Positions 54,983-64,000 of a DNA stretch of 64,000 nt are shown here, in pieces. This stretch comes from Prionace glauca. Its lineage: Eukaryota; Chordata; Chondrichthyes; Carcharhiniformes; Carcharhinidae. The notes beneath the pieces are model-generated. The model saw nothing but the letters and a program-made list of their open reading frames with translations, did not search any database and had not been told where the DNA came from. The stretch lies in contig CM075760.1 of NCBI GenBank assembly GCA_037974335.1, positions 60,766,515 to 60,830,514 on the forward strand, written 5' to 3'. The position numbers and the translations under genes were made by a program. Position 1 is the first letter of the stretch. Each line of letters starts with the position of its first letter.

Positions 54983-56360
54983 ACATTACATCAGCGATAC
55001 TTCAAATCCTAAAATAGGCAGACAGCAAATGTGCATTTCCAAATGGCATCTCGTTATTCTGATTTCAAAGTGTAAAATGTACTCGATCTACAAAATCGCC
55101 AAGGTTCCAATGCATTCCTGTCAATCATCATTAACATCATTCTCATCTTCCGCTTCTTTGCCGCAGCTCCTTCTAAGCATAACAGACTCCTCTTACATCT
55201 GACATGACCTTCTGAACTAATGTGAATCAGGTTTGTGTTGGAAAAAACAGCTTATTCACATCGGTGAGCTGAGTCACTTTGGCAAACACAGAGAGTGGGA
55301 GAGGCCTCAGGAGAAACAAGCCCGCCTCAAAGAGCAAACCAGTTGGAAATTTGGCAGAGGCCGAATCACCACAGATACTAGAACCTGAAATTATAAGATC
55401 ATCCAGCCACACTGACTCATTCACATCACCATAACCATTGCCTTGACCGCACTGATTAGAATATGGGAAATAAGGTCATAAGTGGGCCAATTGGCTCCTC
55501 GAGCATTCTCAGCTGCTCAATAAGAATATCCTCAACTTTTACACTGTTCTGTTTACTTTTCTGTAGCATCTTATTCTGGTGAATATACAAATAAGGTGAA
55601 TATCCCTGGAGAATGATGGTTTAAATCTGAAACGTTAACTATGTTTTTCTCCAGACTTGTTGAGTTGATCCAGCATTTCCTGTTTTTATTTCAGATTTCC
55701 AATATCACACTGTTATTCTTTTATTATCTGATGAATAAATAACAACATTTGTTCATCTGGGACTATGGTGACTTTATTTGCCCTGATCTTATTAAATGGT
55801 GGAGCAGGCTGAATGGGATTTATGACTTTGTCTTACTCCATTTATTCTGTTTCCTGGCGGCACCAGATATGACGCCAATTGCTTCCTCTGGCAGCGCTGA
55901 TGACAAGTTTATGTTACTAAATTCAGCATGGCAAATAACTGTGGGAGAGTGTGTTCGAATCACACCACTGCCAAATGTTAATTTGTTTTAAAGGTCATGG
56001 AATCCATTTCGTTGTTCAAATAAACAAAAGAAAAATGCAATTGAATGTATCATTGCTCATTTTAACAGGAAGAAGCAGCAGAGGCAATGTGGATACAGAT
56101 TGATGTGGACAAGAGACAGGTTTATGGAACTAGTTTAATTTCTCCTCCAGGAGGCCGAATTTGTTTCGAGTCGGGCTATCGCCGTGTATCCATAATGTAC
56201 TGATTATCATGCCCATCTCCAAACGCTTTGAATTTCTAAGCCATTCGGATTTCAGAATTTGCCACCAACATTAACTGACCTTTGGAGAATTTGCTGCATC
56301 ATCTGATTCTAAACTTAGGAATCACTCGGCAAAAATTCTCGAGAAGGAAGAGCGACATCT
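54983..56360. other. Intergenic, repeat scraps only
   Basis: A CR1-like scrap lies at about 55460-55540 and a dispersed repeat scrap at about 55618-55700 (GAAACGTTAACTATGTTTTTC). No gene recognised. Confidence 0.4.
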
Positions 56361-57720
56361 AGTTTCTTCTTGAAAACACACAACGTTTTGGCCTCAACTA
56401 CTTTCCTGTGGTAGTGAATTCCATGATTTCGCTACTCTCTGGGTGAAGAAATCTCTGCTCACCTCAGTCCCAAAAGATTTAAACCTAACCTTCAAACTGC
56501 CACTCTTAGTTCTGGACTCCCCCATTATCGGGAAAATTATTTCTGGATCTATTCTGTCTAATCCTCGAGAGGGAGCACAGCGAAGATTTAACAGGCTGAT
56601 TTCTGGGATGATAGATTTGTCATATGAAGAGTGACTAAATCGGTTAGGATTGTATTCACCGGAGTTTCGAAGGCTGAGACGGGATATGATAAAGTCTTTT
56701 AAAATCCTAACAGAGTTAAGCAGTGAAGATTCAGAAAGAATGTTCCGAGTGATGGAGGAGTCCAGAACTTGGCATGGTAGCAAAGTAGTTAGCACTGTCT
56801 GTGTGGAGTTAGCACATTCTCCTCGTGTCTCCGGGTGCTCCGGTTTTCTCCCACAGTCCAAAGATGTGTGGGTTAGGTTGATTGGCCGTGCTAAAAAATT
56901 GCCCTTAGCGTCCTGAGATGCGTAGTTTGAGGGATTAGTGGGTAAATATTGGGGATATGGGGGTAGGGCCCGGGTGGGATTGTAGTCGGTGCAGACTCGA
57001 TGGGCCGAATGGCATTTTTCTGAAGTGTAGGGTTTTTATGATTCTAACTAGGGGTCATAGTTTGAAGAAAGAGGGGTTAGCCTATTAGAACTCAAATGGG
57101 AAGAAATTTCTTCAGCTGAAGGGTGGTGAACGTATAGAATTCACTACCACTATTTGAGACTAAAACGTTTTCCGATTTCAAGAAGAAAATAGATATAGCT
57201 CTTGGGACTGAAGGGATCAAAGCATATGAGAGGAAAGAGGAATCAGGATATTAAATTTGATGATCAACCATGTTCAAATGAATGGCGGAGCAGGCTCTAT
57301 GGGCTGAATGGCGTATTCCTGCTTCTATGTGTCTATGTAATCCTCCTGGAATTTTATTAGTTTCTGTGAGATCTCGTCTCACTGTTTTGAACTCTTTAAA
57401 TAGAATTCTAACTGATTCATTCTCTACTGAAATGGCAAAACTAACATCCCAAGAAACAGCCTGGTAAACCTTCTCTGCAATCCCTCTGTAGCGAGGATAT
57501 CCTTTCTCGGATGAGGACGTCAAAGCTACACACAATACTCCAGGTGTGGCCCCACAATGCCCGATAGAATTGCAGCAAAACATCCCTATTCCTGTACTCA
57601 AACCCTCTTGCTATGAAGGTTAGCAAATCATTTTTCTTCTTTACTGCCTGCTGCAACTGCACGTTTACTTTCAGCGACTAACGTACGAGGACATCAGGTT
57701 CTGGCTGAGCATCCATCTCT
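56361..57720. repeat. Cluster of decayed CR1 pieces
   Basis: CR1 C-terminal text is visible on the - strand at about 56394-56560 and 57325-57720, and on the + strand at about 56560-56770 and 57045-57325. The two + pieces were one before a SINE inserted between them. Confidence 0.6.
56771..57045 (+). repeat. tRNA-derived SINE inside a CR1 piece
   Basis: From GCATGGTAGCAAAGTAGTTAGC to TGAAGTGTAGGGTTTTTATG, with the usual TGGGCCGAATGGC block. Confidence 0.8.
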
Positions 57721-57769
57721 CACATGCTCTATCACTTTGGGGGGATAAGAAACTTCGAGCCCAAATTTT

Positions 57770-57865
57770 GAAATCAAAGTTTAGTAAAACTACCAAGATC
57801 ACTGAGGTAATGATTAAAAGGTCCTGATCTCCGACACCGCTGTATATTTCAATGCCATGAGTCCC
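57770..57865 (+). pseudogene. V segment relic V11, 3' end only
   Basis: The + strand reads LISDTAVYFNAMSP just before an RSS-like sequence. The second Cys is replaced by Asn. Upstream only a decayed KTTKIT-like strand is seen, then CR1 sequence. No leader, first Cys or WYRQ remains. Confidence 0.7.
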
Positions 57866-57904
57866 CACACTGCTGCAGAGATGTCGCGGGTCCCAGTCAA
57901 AATT
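57866..57904 (+). promoter_or_regulatory. Decayed 23-RSS of V11
   Basis: Heptamer CACACTG (57866-57872), 23-bp spacer, degenerate nonamer GTCAAAATT (57896-57904). Confidence 0.65.
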
Positions 57905-57929
57905 CCACAGCGACAACTCCAGAGACTGA

Positions 57930-57944
57930 GCAGCAGAGGGCGCT
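57930..57944 (+). promoter_or_regulatory. CTCF-like motif
   Basis: GCAGCAGAGGGCGCT matches the CTCF core CCASYAGRKGGCRS except for its first base. It lies just after the V11 relic RSS, in the opposite orientation to the 53.04-kb motif. Confidence 0.6.
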
Positions 57945-58417
57945 CTCACACCGATGAAGAGCAGCAATAATTCACTGAGCGGTGCGAGAGCCAGAGGGAT
58001 CTTTCTCAACCTGCAAATAATACAAAACACAACAATAGATTGTGAGGTCCAATCGCAGAACTGTATTACTTTATGATTTCAATTCGCAACACATTAAAAA
58101 TAGATTGCACAAGTACATCTGTGGAATCTTAATTGTTTACATGTTAATTGTCCTTTTTCCTTTCAATTTATTTTCCCACTCTTTTCCTTCCTGCCTCCAG
58201 TTTCCATTTTTCACTTGTAATTGCTTTGTTTTTTTTTTCCAATATTAGTTCAACGATTCAGAATCTGATTTTCTGCTCGGCATCTTAATCAGTCCGGCAA
58301 AACTCCACTGAGCCACAAAACGAAGCTATCAGGCGAGGCCAATGAATAACAAAGATTCTCTCCCTTTCTTTCCACCGCCATCGGAACATTTCTTCGAATA
58401 GGCACCATTGGTGGCAC
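57945..58417. other. Spacer, nothing recognised
   Basis: No supported gene. Confidence 0.35.
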
Positions 58418-58650
58418 TTTGCCTCACAGCGCCGGGGCCTCTGGTCACTGCCTATGTGGAGTTTGCACTTTCTCGTCTGGGTTCTCCGGTTTCCCCTCAC
58501 AGTCCAAAGTTAGGTTGATCGGCCATACTAAATTGCCCTTTAGTGTTAGGGAAACTAGTAGGGACTATGGGGACTGGGCCTCGGTGTGATTGCGAAGGAT
58601 GTAGACTTAATGGGCCAAATAGCCTCCTTCTGCACTGTTTGCAATGGTAA
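58418..58650 (+). repeat. tRNA-derived SINE, decayed
   Basis: From TTGCCTCACAGCGCC to CTCCTTCTGCACTGTTTGCAATGG; several small deletions. Confidence 0.75.
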
Positions 58651-59836
58651 TTTAAATGCTTGAACCCAATTTGCTTCAATGTTTTGAAGAAGATAAAGTG
58701 GTCAATAATCATTACAAAAACACCCGCATTGTAGCAGGATTGGAGCCTGATATTGATCAGAGGCCAGAGCGAGTGAGAGAAGGTGTGTCTGATGTGGAAA
58801 AGGATATGAAAATGTGAATGAAAACCCATTGTGAGAGCTGTTTTCTGAATTATTACACTGTAATCATTTCAGCACCATATTCATTTCTTTTATGAATGGA
58901 AGTGACACCGAAAAGATTTTCCTAGCCGGCTGGTATTGAATTGTAGGTAATGAGGACAAGCTTTACATATCCTCAGGAGACTGTTTATCTGCTGTCTGAA
59001 CTTTGCTCTCGTGTTTTGAACACACGGTTGTGGAGTTACTAGAAGTGCTGACATTATTACCTCTTAAACAAATTCCAAACTCCGAGGGTGGTGGCTCATT
59101 GAATACACGATAACTAACCCGATTGAAGTTAGTAATTTTAAACAGAGGTGCCATTGAGAGACGTTACATTAGTGGAAATGTGAAAACTTCAAGATTGTTC
59201 CACAGAATGTACAGTGACAGCCAGTACCTTTGCGGCAGGTATACTTTTTAAGCATATCGTCACAAACACATATCCCTTCCTTTGAACTATGTTGGGAAGG
59301 ATTCCGTAGCTGATTATCAGATCCGCTGAACGGCGGTAGAACCGCTCCTTCCTTGAATTGGGAGGTTCTCTTCGAACGGCAGGGTCGCTGACAATGTGAT
59401 GAGTCAATCAAACACTCCGACATAAAATGCAATAAGTGTTCAATAATTGTCTCAGTGTTTCATGAGGGAAATCTCGCAGTCAAGGCTGAGCCGATGGTAA
59501 GGCTTAAACGGACTGATCCTGAATGAACCAAATCCTGGAGCAAGCCTGAGTTTGACGGTCACAATAATCAGTATCGGGTTTAACTGTCACAATCTGCTGT
59601 GTAAAACGGAAATATTCCTTCCATAAAGCACTGACTGTTCCCCGGCTCTGAGTGTTTCCAACCATTGACAGCCGGCCACTGACAGCCAGCTCACCAGCCC
59701 GCCTATTCTCAATGTCACTGGGAACATCAGGAAGTGAAGTGAAAACATCCTGAGACTCACAGCAGATTACTGAGGGCGGGGTTTAGAACATGTCTTCAAA
59801 ATCCCCAACTCCTCTTCCACAGAGCAGACAGAGACA
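58651..59836. other. Spacer upstream of V9, nothing recognised
   Basis: No gene recognised. The overlapping - strand frames at 59169-59432 have no domain I recognise. Confidence 0.4.
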
Positions 59837-60299
59837 ATGCGGCTGCTCAGCATCTGGGTTGTGTGGGCAATATTTCTGACAGGTAAATGTGGACCAAACG
59901 CATTTCAACTTTGTTTTTTACATTTTTGAAACATGGTGTAAAACAAAATTTTCAACAGGCGCCTGTCAGATCTTTTTATATTTGTTTTTCAGATCTGATT
60001 CATGGAGATTCTGTCACTCAGTCGCCTTCCTCAGATGTTAGGACAGAAGGAGAAGCGGTGACTTTAAATTGTAAATATGATACTGAACAGAGCTCTTACG
60101 TTCTTTACTGGTACCGGCAGCACCCAGACTCACAGCCTGAGTTTATATTGTGGAAAGGCTCGACCAGTGGTGAAGATAAAGCCGATTTTGCCAAAAGCCG
60201 TTTCTCTGTTGAGCTCCAGACTGAGAATAAATTCACCAGTTTAACTGTCCGGGACCTGAAGCTGGCCGACGCCGCCGTGTATTACTGCGCTTTCAGACT
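59837..60299 (+). CDS. T-cell receptor V segment V9 (leader 59837-59882, V exon 59993-60299)
   Basis: The leader MRLLSIWVVWAIFLT ends at ACAG|GTAAAT; the 110-bp intron ends TTTTTCAG. The V exon reads DLIHGDSVTQSPSSDVRTEGEAVTLNC, with LYWYRQHPDSQPEFIL, KSRFSVELQTENKFTSLTV and ADAAVYYCAFRL. All key residues are present and the frame is open to the RSS, so it looks functional. It is closest in layout to V10, the next segment, including the DL-x-x-GDSV exon start. Confidence 0.9.
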
Positions 60300-60338
60300 C
60301 ACAGTGACAGAAAACAAGCTCAGCTCTGTACAAAAACT
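60300..60338 (+). promoter_or_regulatory. 23-RSS of V9
   Basis: Consensus heptamer CACAGTG (60300-60306), 23-bp spacer, nonamer ACAAAAACT (60330-60338). Confidence 0.93.
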
Positions 60339-61800
60339 GTTCTTTTTACTGCAGAATGTTTAAAATCGCGGTCGATGTAGCCACAATGTACAGAGAAAGG
60401 AAACCAAAGCAACTTCGAATGAAACTGTTCCCAGGAGCAGCTACACAAACAGACTGCCGATTTCAATCCGACAAACAAATCAGCTCAGAGTCATATTTGA
60501 AGATCCCCGTTCTAATCCCTGCCTTTAGTAATTTGTTCCCTGCCCTCGGGATGCTCTCGCCCCACTTCCGTATGTGTCTCTGGTTCTTTGTGACCAATAG
60601 GAGGTAATCTCGGGCTGACTTGGAAGAAAAGGGTCTGAGCCCCGCTACAGTCAGTGTCTTCAGAAGGGTATGGCGGCACTTTTAGAGGCTGGGGGAGGAG
60701 GAAGAGGTGGTCGGGGAATATAATCCTGGTCTGTAGATTACAATAAGAAAAATTTGGATTATTAGTTCTGACAGGAACGGCGTCAACCTTTTGGAAACGT
60801 TCTGAAGCTCAGTGGGCACAACATCTACTTGGGGTTGGTTTAAAGATCACATTCACCACTTTGCGAAATCTATTCAATGTGTCCAAGTTTTCTCTGATTC
60901 GGCAAAGTACTTTGTTTAAATAAACTGTGTGAGCAGGCCGCGGTCAAAGGCTTCAGAAAACTGGGACGAGATATGGAGAGAGGGTTGAGTCACCGAAAAT
61001 ACATCGAAAGGAAAGAAGTACATTGAAGTAATAAAATAGATGTACGGAGGTTGCCCTTAGTATAACTGTACGCTGGAGTTGAACTAATAATATTCCTCAA
61101 ATATTCTTGACGATATTTTAGTTTTGGGGCTGCCGGTGACTCAGATTTGGGTGAAAGCGCTGTGTGGAACCTACAGTGTGAGATTTCTGTCCCGAATCTG
61201 TTACTTCTCTACTGGCTGTGTAGCTCAGAAATGCAGTGCAGAGAAAACATCTCCGTGATATTTCAAGGGACCGTTTTGTACCTTTTGTGAAAATCAGCAG
61301 AGATCTTGTCTTGTACGTTTGGAGACATTTTCAGCCCTCAGAAAAGGAGCGAGTCTGGAGAATGTATCCACAAGAAAGATCCCATCAGACCCGAACAGAG
61401 GAGTTAGATGTGAGGCTCACTTGAACCGAGCAATTGGACGCAACCCTTTAACGTTTATTTGATAAACCAACCTTTTTAACATACACTAAATTTGGAAGTT
61501 TCACCTATTCACTTTTGTAGTATTTCCCCTCTCTGATATGTCTCTATCACAGGAAAAGTCTTAAATCATCTTCCCAATTGATCCCCGTCTCAAACTCAGT
61601 CTGATTAATGACAGTGACTCAAATACTCGGAACACCTTCATCCATATTCAACACTTGCATTTCCTTCTTCAAAGCGATTATTGTCTGGTCAATTGAAGGT
61701 ACAAAATGTCTCTTAGCTCAATTAGGATCAACCTAGCTGTGTTTACTCGCCTCGCTCTGAACAGCAGAGTGTATGGTCAATGTCTCAGTTCCCTGGAATC
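60339..61800. other. Spacer between V9 and V10, nothing recognised
   Basis: No supported gene or repeat. Confidence 0.4.
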
Positions 61801-61818
61801 AACAATTGTGTTGAAGTC

Positions 61819-61889
61819 AATGACATCAGGCCAATCAGATCCAGTGATTTCAGCTCTTCCTGCCAAACATCCTGTAGGAAGTGACATCA
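61819..61889 (+). promoter_or_regulatory. V10 promoter: decamer-like motifs and CCAAT boxes
   Basis: AATGACATCA (61819-61828) and AGTGACATCA (61880-61889) fit or nearly fit the TCR V promoter decamer AGTGAYRTCA. CCAAT boxes lie next to them (GGCCAATCAG near 61829, and GCCAATGG just past the second motif). They lie about 160 and 100 bp upstream of the ATG. Confidence 0.6.
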
Positions 61890-61981
61890 GACCAACCTCA
61901 GCCAATGGTCTCAGCCTTGTCCTGTTCGATATTCTGAGCTTTTGGAGACACAAGAGTCCCTGGAATCCAGGAACAGCAGCA

Positions 61982-62453
61982 ATGCGGCGCTCGGTCCTCA
62001 CTGTGATCTGGGTGGCATTCATTGTCGGTAAGTTTCACTCTTTAAAAAGGAGTGTAACTTTTTAATGTCTATTTTTATATTACACCGTCTGTGAATTTTC
62101 ACCCTCAGTTCAGCTGAATGTTTCTTATTTCTTTTACCGTGTTTTCCAGATCTGAGCAATGGAGATTCTGTTCCTCAGCAGGAATCCTCACTCACACGGA
62201 CAGAGGGAGAAAGTGTCACTTTAAGCTGCACCTATACCAACGATGCATATTATTTATTCTGGTACCGTCAATACCCAGGCAGACAGCCCGAGTTTGCGGT
62301 CCGGAGACATACGGACGGCAGTGATGAATGGAAGGCGGATTTCGCTCAGAGCCGGTTTTCTGATACAATCGAGAAATCAGAAAAGTTGTACCGATTGACC
62401 ATCTCGGAGCTGCTGCTGTCTGACACCGCGGTCTATTACTGTGCACAGAATCT
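61982..62453 (+). CDS. T-cell receptor V segment V10 (leader 61982-62027, V exon 62150-62453)
   Basis: The leader MRRSVLTVIWVAFIV ends at GTCG|GTAAGT; the 122-bp intron ends GTTTTCCAG. The V exon reads DLSNGDSVPQQESSLTRTEGESVTLSC, with LFWYRQYPGRQPEFAV, QSRFSDTIEKSEKLYRLTI and SDTAVYYCAQNL. The V exon has no internal ATG, so it is easily missed by ORF searches, but it is open throughout. The splice phase is normal and all key residues are kept; it appears functional. Confidence 0.9.
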
Positions 62454-62492
62454 CACAGTGATGAAAATGAGTGAAATCCTCGTACAAAAACT
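62454..62492 (+). promoter_or_regulatory. 23-RSS of V10
   Basis: Consensus heptamer CACAGTG (62454-62460), 23-bp spacer, nonamer ACAAAAACT (62484-62492). Confidence 0.93.
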
Positions 62493-62905
62493 GCCGCAGG
62501 TTTCTGGGTCACAGCTGCTGTCTGCTGGGTGCCGGTTGTAACAGCGGGTCTGACACTGACACATGAATGTATTCCCGTGAACACAAACCCCGAGAACAAT
62601 CCACATAAACACCATTCAAAACCGTTAACATCGAAGGCAGATTCCTGCTGATTCGTACATTCGCTGTACGAGGGAAGAATTGGCTGCTCTTTATTTGGGG
62701 GTCACTTGGCACTAACATTGAAAATACAAAAGAAGGATCATTCAATAGTGTAAACTGAAACCTGCCAGCTGAGGCAAACCCTAATAACTAACCGTAACTA
62801 AACACCTCTCATTTAAATTCACTTACAGACTGAGAATTATTAACATAAGGAGTACAAAAGGATTGTTCCAGTCACGATTAGGAGCTGATAAACGATTAAT
62901 AGAAT
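62493..62905. other. Spacer, nothing recognised
   Basis: No supported gene. Confidence 0.4.
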
Positions 62906-64000
62906 TAATAAGAACATAAGAAATAGGAGCAGGAGTAGGCCATCTAGCACTTCGAGCCTGCCCCGCCATTCAATAAGATCATGGCTGAGCTGTTGTGGAT
63001 CAGTTCCACATTCCCGCCCTCTCCCCATAACCCTTAATCCCCTCTCTTATCAAAAACCCATCAACCCGCGTCTTAAAAATATTTAGCGAGGCAGCCTCCA
63101 CCACTTCAACGGGCAGAGAATTCCAGAGATTCACCACCCTTTGAGTGAAGAAGTTCCTCCTCAACTCCGTTCCAAACCGCCCCCCCCCCCCTTTATCTTG
63201 AGGCTGTGCCCCCTAGTCCTGCTGTCCTTTCTGAGCGGGAAGAGCCTCTCCATCTCTATCCTATCCATCCCATTCATCATCTTATACGTCTCAATGAGAT
63301 CTCCCCTCATTCTTCTAAACTCTAACGAGTACAAGCCTAGTTTATTCAGCCTCACCTCTTAGCTCAACCCCCTCAACTCCGGCATCACCCTAGTAAACCT
63401 CCTCTGCACTCCCTCCAAGGCCAAAATATCCTTGCGTAAGTACGGCGCCCAAAACTGCACACAGTACTGCAGCTGCGGCTCACCAATGCCCTATACAGCT
63501 GCAGCTACTTTTATATTCAATCCCCCTTGCTGTGAAGGCCAGCATCCCATTCGCCTTCCTGACCACCTGCTGCACCTGCAAGCTGGGTTTTTGCGACTCA
63601 TGCACAAGGACCCCGAGGTCCCTCTGCACCGTCACCTGCTGCAGTTTTTCGCCACGTAAGTAATAATCCTTCCTACCATTATTCCTACCAAAGTGGACCA
63701 CCTCGCACTTGCCAACATTAAATTCCATTTGCCAGTTCCTGGCCCATTCGCCCAGCCTATCTAGATCCTTCTGTAGACTCTCCACACCCTCCGCACAATT
63801 TGCCGTTCCACCACTCTTGGTGTCACCAACAAATTTTGACACCATACACTTGGTTCCCTCCTCCAGATCATCTATAAATGGTAAATAGCTGAGGTCCTAG
63901 CACCGACCCCTGGGGCACTCCACTAGTCACCATCCGCCAATATGAATAGCACCCATTGACCCCCACTCTCTGCCTCCTATTTGACAACCAATCCTCTATC
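62906..64000 (-). mobile_element. CR1 LINE copy running off the window
   Basis: Same subfamily as the 35-kb copy; the 3' end (ATAGGAGCAGGAGTAGGCC complement) is at 62920. Coding text can be followed in pieces (RGDLIETYKMMNGMDRIEMERL, GEWARNWQMEFNVGKCEVVHFG), with frameshifts, one in a C run near 63180-63191. The 5' part lies outside the window. Confidence 0.85.

Noticed and set aside
59169-59432. Two overlapping - strand frames with several Cys
   Set aside because: Neither shows a known domain or a supporting splice or promoter signal.
39800-62500. J, D or C segments of the T-cell receptor
   Set aside because: No FGxG motif with a 12-bp-spacer RSS and no constant Ig domain were found. The window seems to hold V segments only.

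Overview
The window looks like nuclear DNA of a cartilaginous fish, most likely a shark. The evidence is its repeats: tRNA-derived elasmobranch-type SINEs, CR1 LINEs of at least two subfamilies, and Penelope-like fragments encoding a GIY-YIG domain. Add many C2H2 zinc finger exons whose first finger begins MEKPWKC, and T-cell receptor V segments with 23-bp-spacer RSSs. Species cannot be named from the sequence alone.

Region 1 (about 0.6-34.2 kb) is a C2H2 zinc finger cluster made by repeated, partly inverted duplication. There are eight terminal finger exons, called Z1-Z8 here, on both strands, plus two relics. Six of them form three head-to-head pairs (Z2/Z3, Z4/Z5, Z6/Z7). Each pair has a GC-rich, CpG-rich block between its members with CRE-like and CCAAT motifs and a shared promoter module. 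Z1, Z6 and Z8 have open arrays (9, 11 and 9 fingers; one finger of Z8 lacks a zinc ligand). Z7 has ten fingers and then a frameshift. Z2, Z3, Z4 and Z5 are broken by frameshifts, a stop or a SINE insertion. In most copies the leader before the ATG holds decayed fingers with a TGA at the same place.

Region 2 (about 34.6-38.6 kb) is a repeat block. It holds a long CR1 LINE with an open 969-codon endonuclease/reverse transcriptase frame, next to a truncated CR1 that interrupts a Penelope-like fragment.

Region 3 (about 39.8-62.5 kb) is part of a T-cell receptor V cluster, probably alpha/delta. Seven V segments look open: V1, V2, V5, V6, V9 and V10 on the + strand and V4 on the - strand. Four are relics: V3, V7, V8 and V11. 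Nearly every segment ends at a heptamer, 23-bp spacer and nonamer. V1 has no leader intron. V2 is divergent. Parts of the cluster are inverted duplicates of one another. Inside it lie a GC-rich promoter-like island without a recognisable gene (52.3-53.1 kb), two strong CTCF-like motifs, and tRNA-Gln(TTG) and tRNA-Lys(CTT) genes with an inverted repeat between them. No J, D or C segment was seen.

Region 4 (62.9 kb to the end) is another CR1 copy running off the window.

The zinc finger proteins would act as nuclear DNA-binding regulators. The V segments supply antigen-binding domains after RAG recombination with J segments outside this window.
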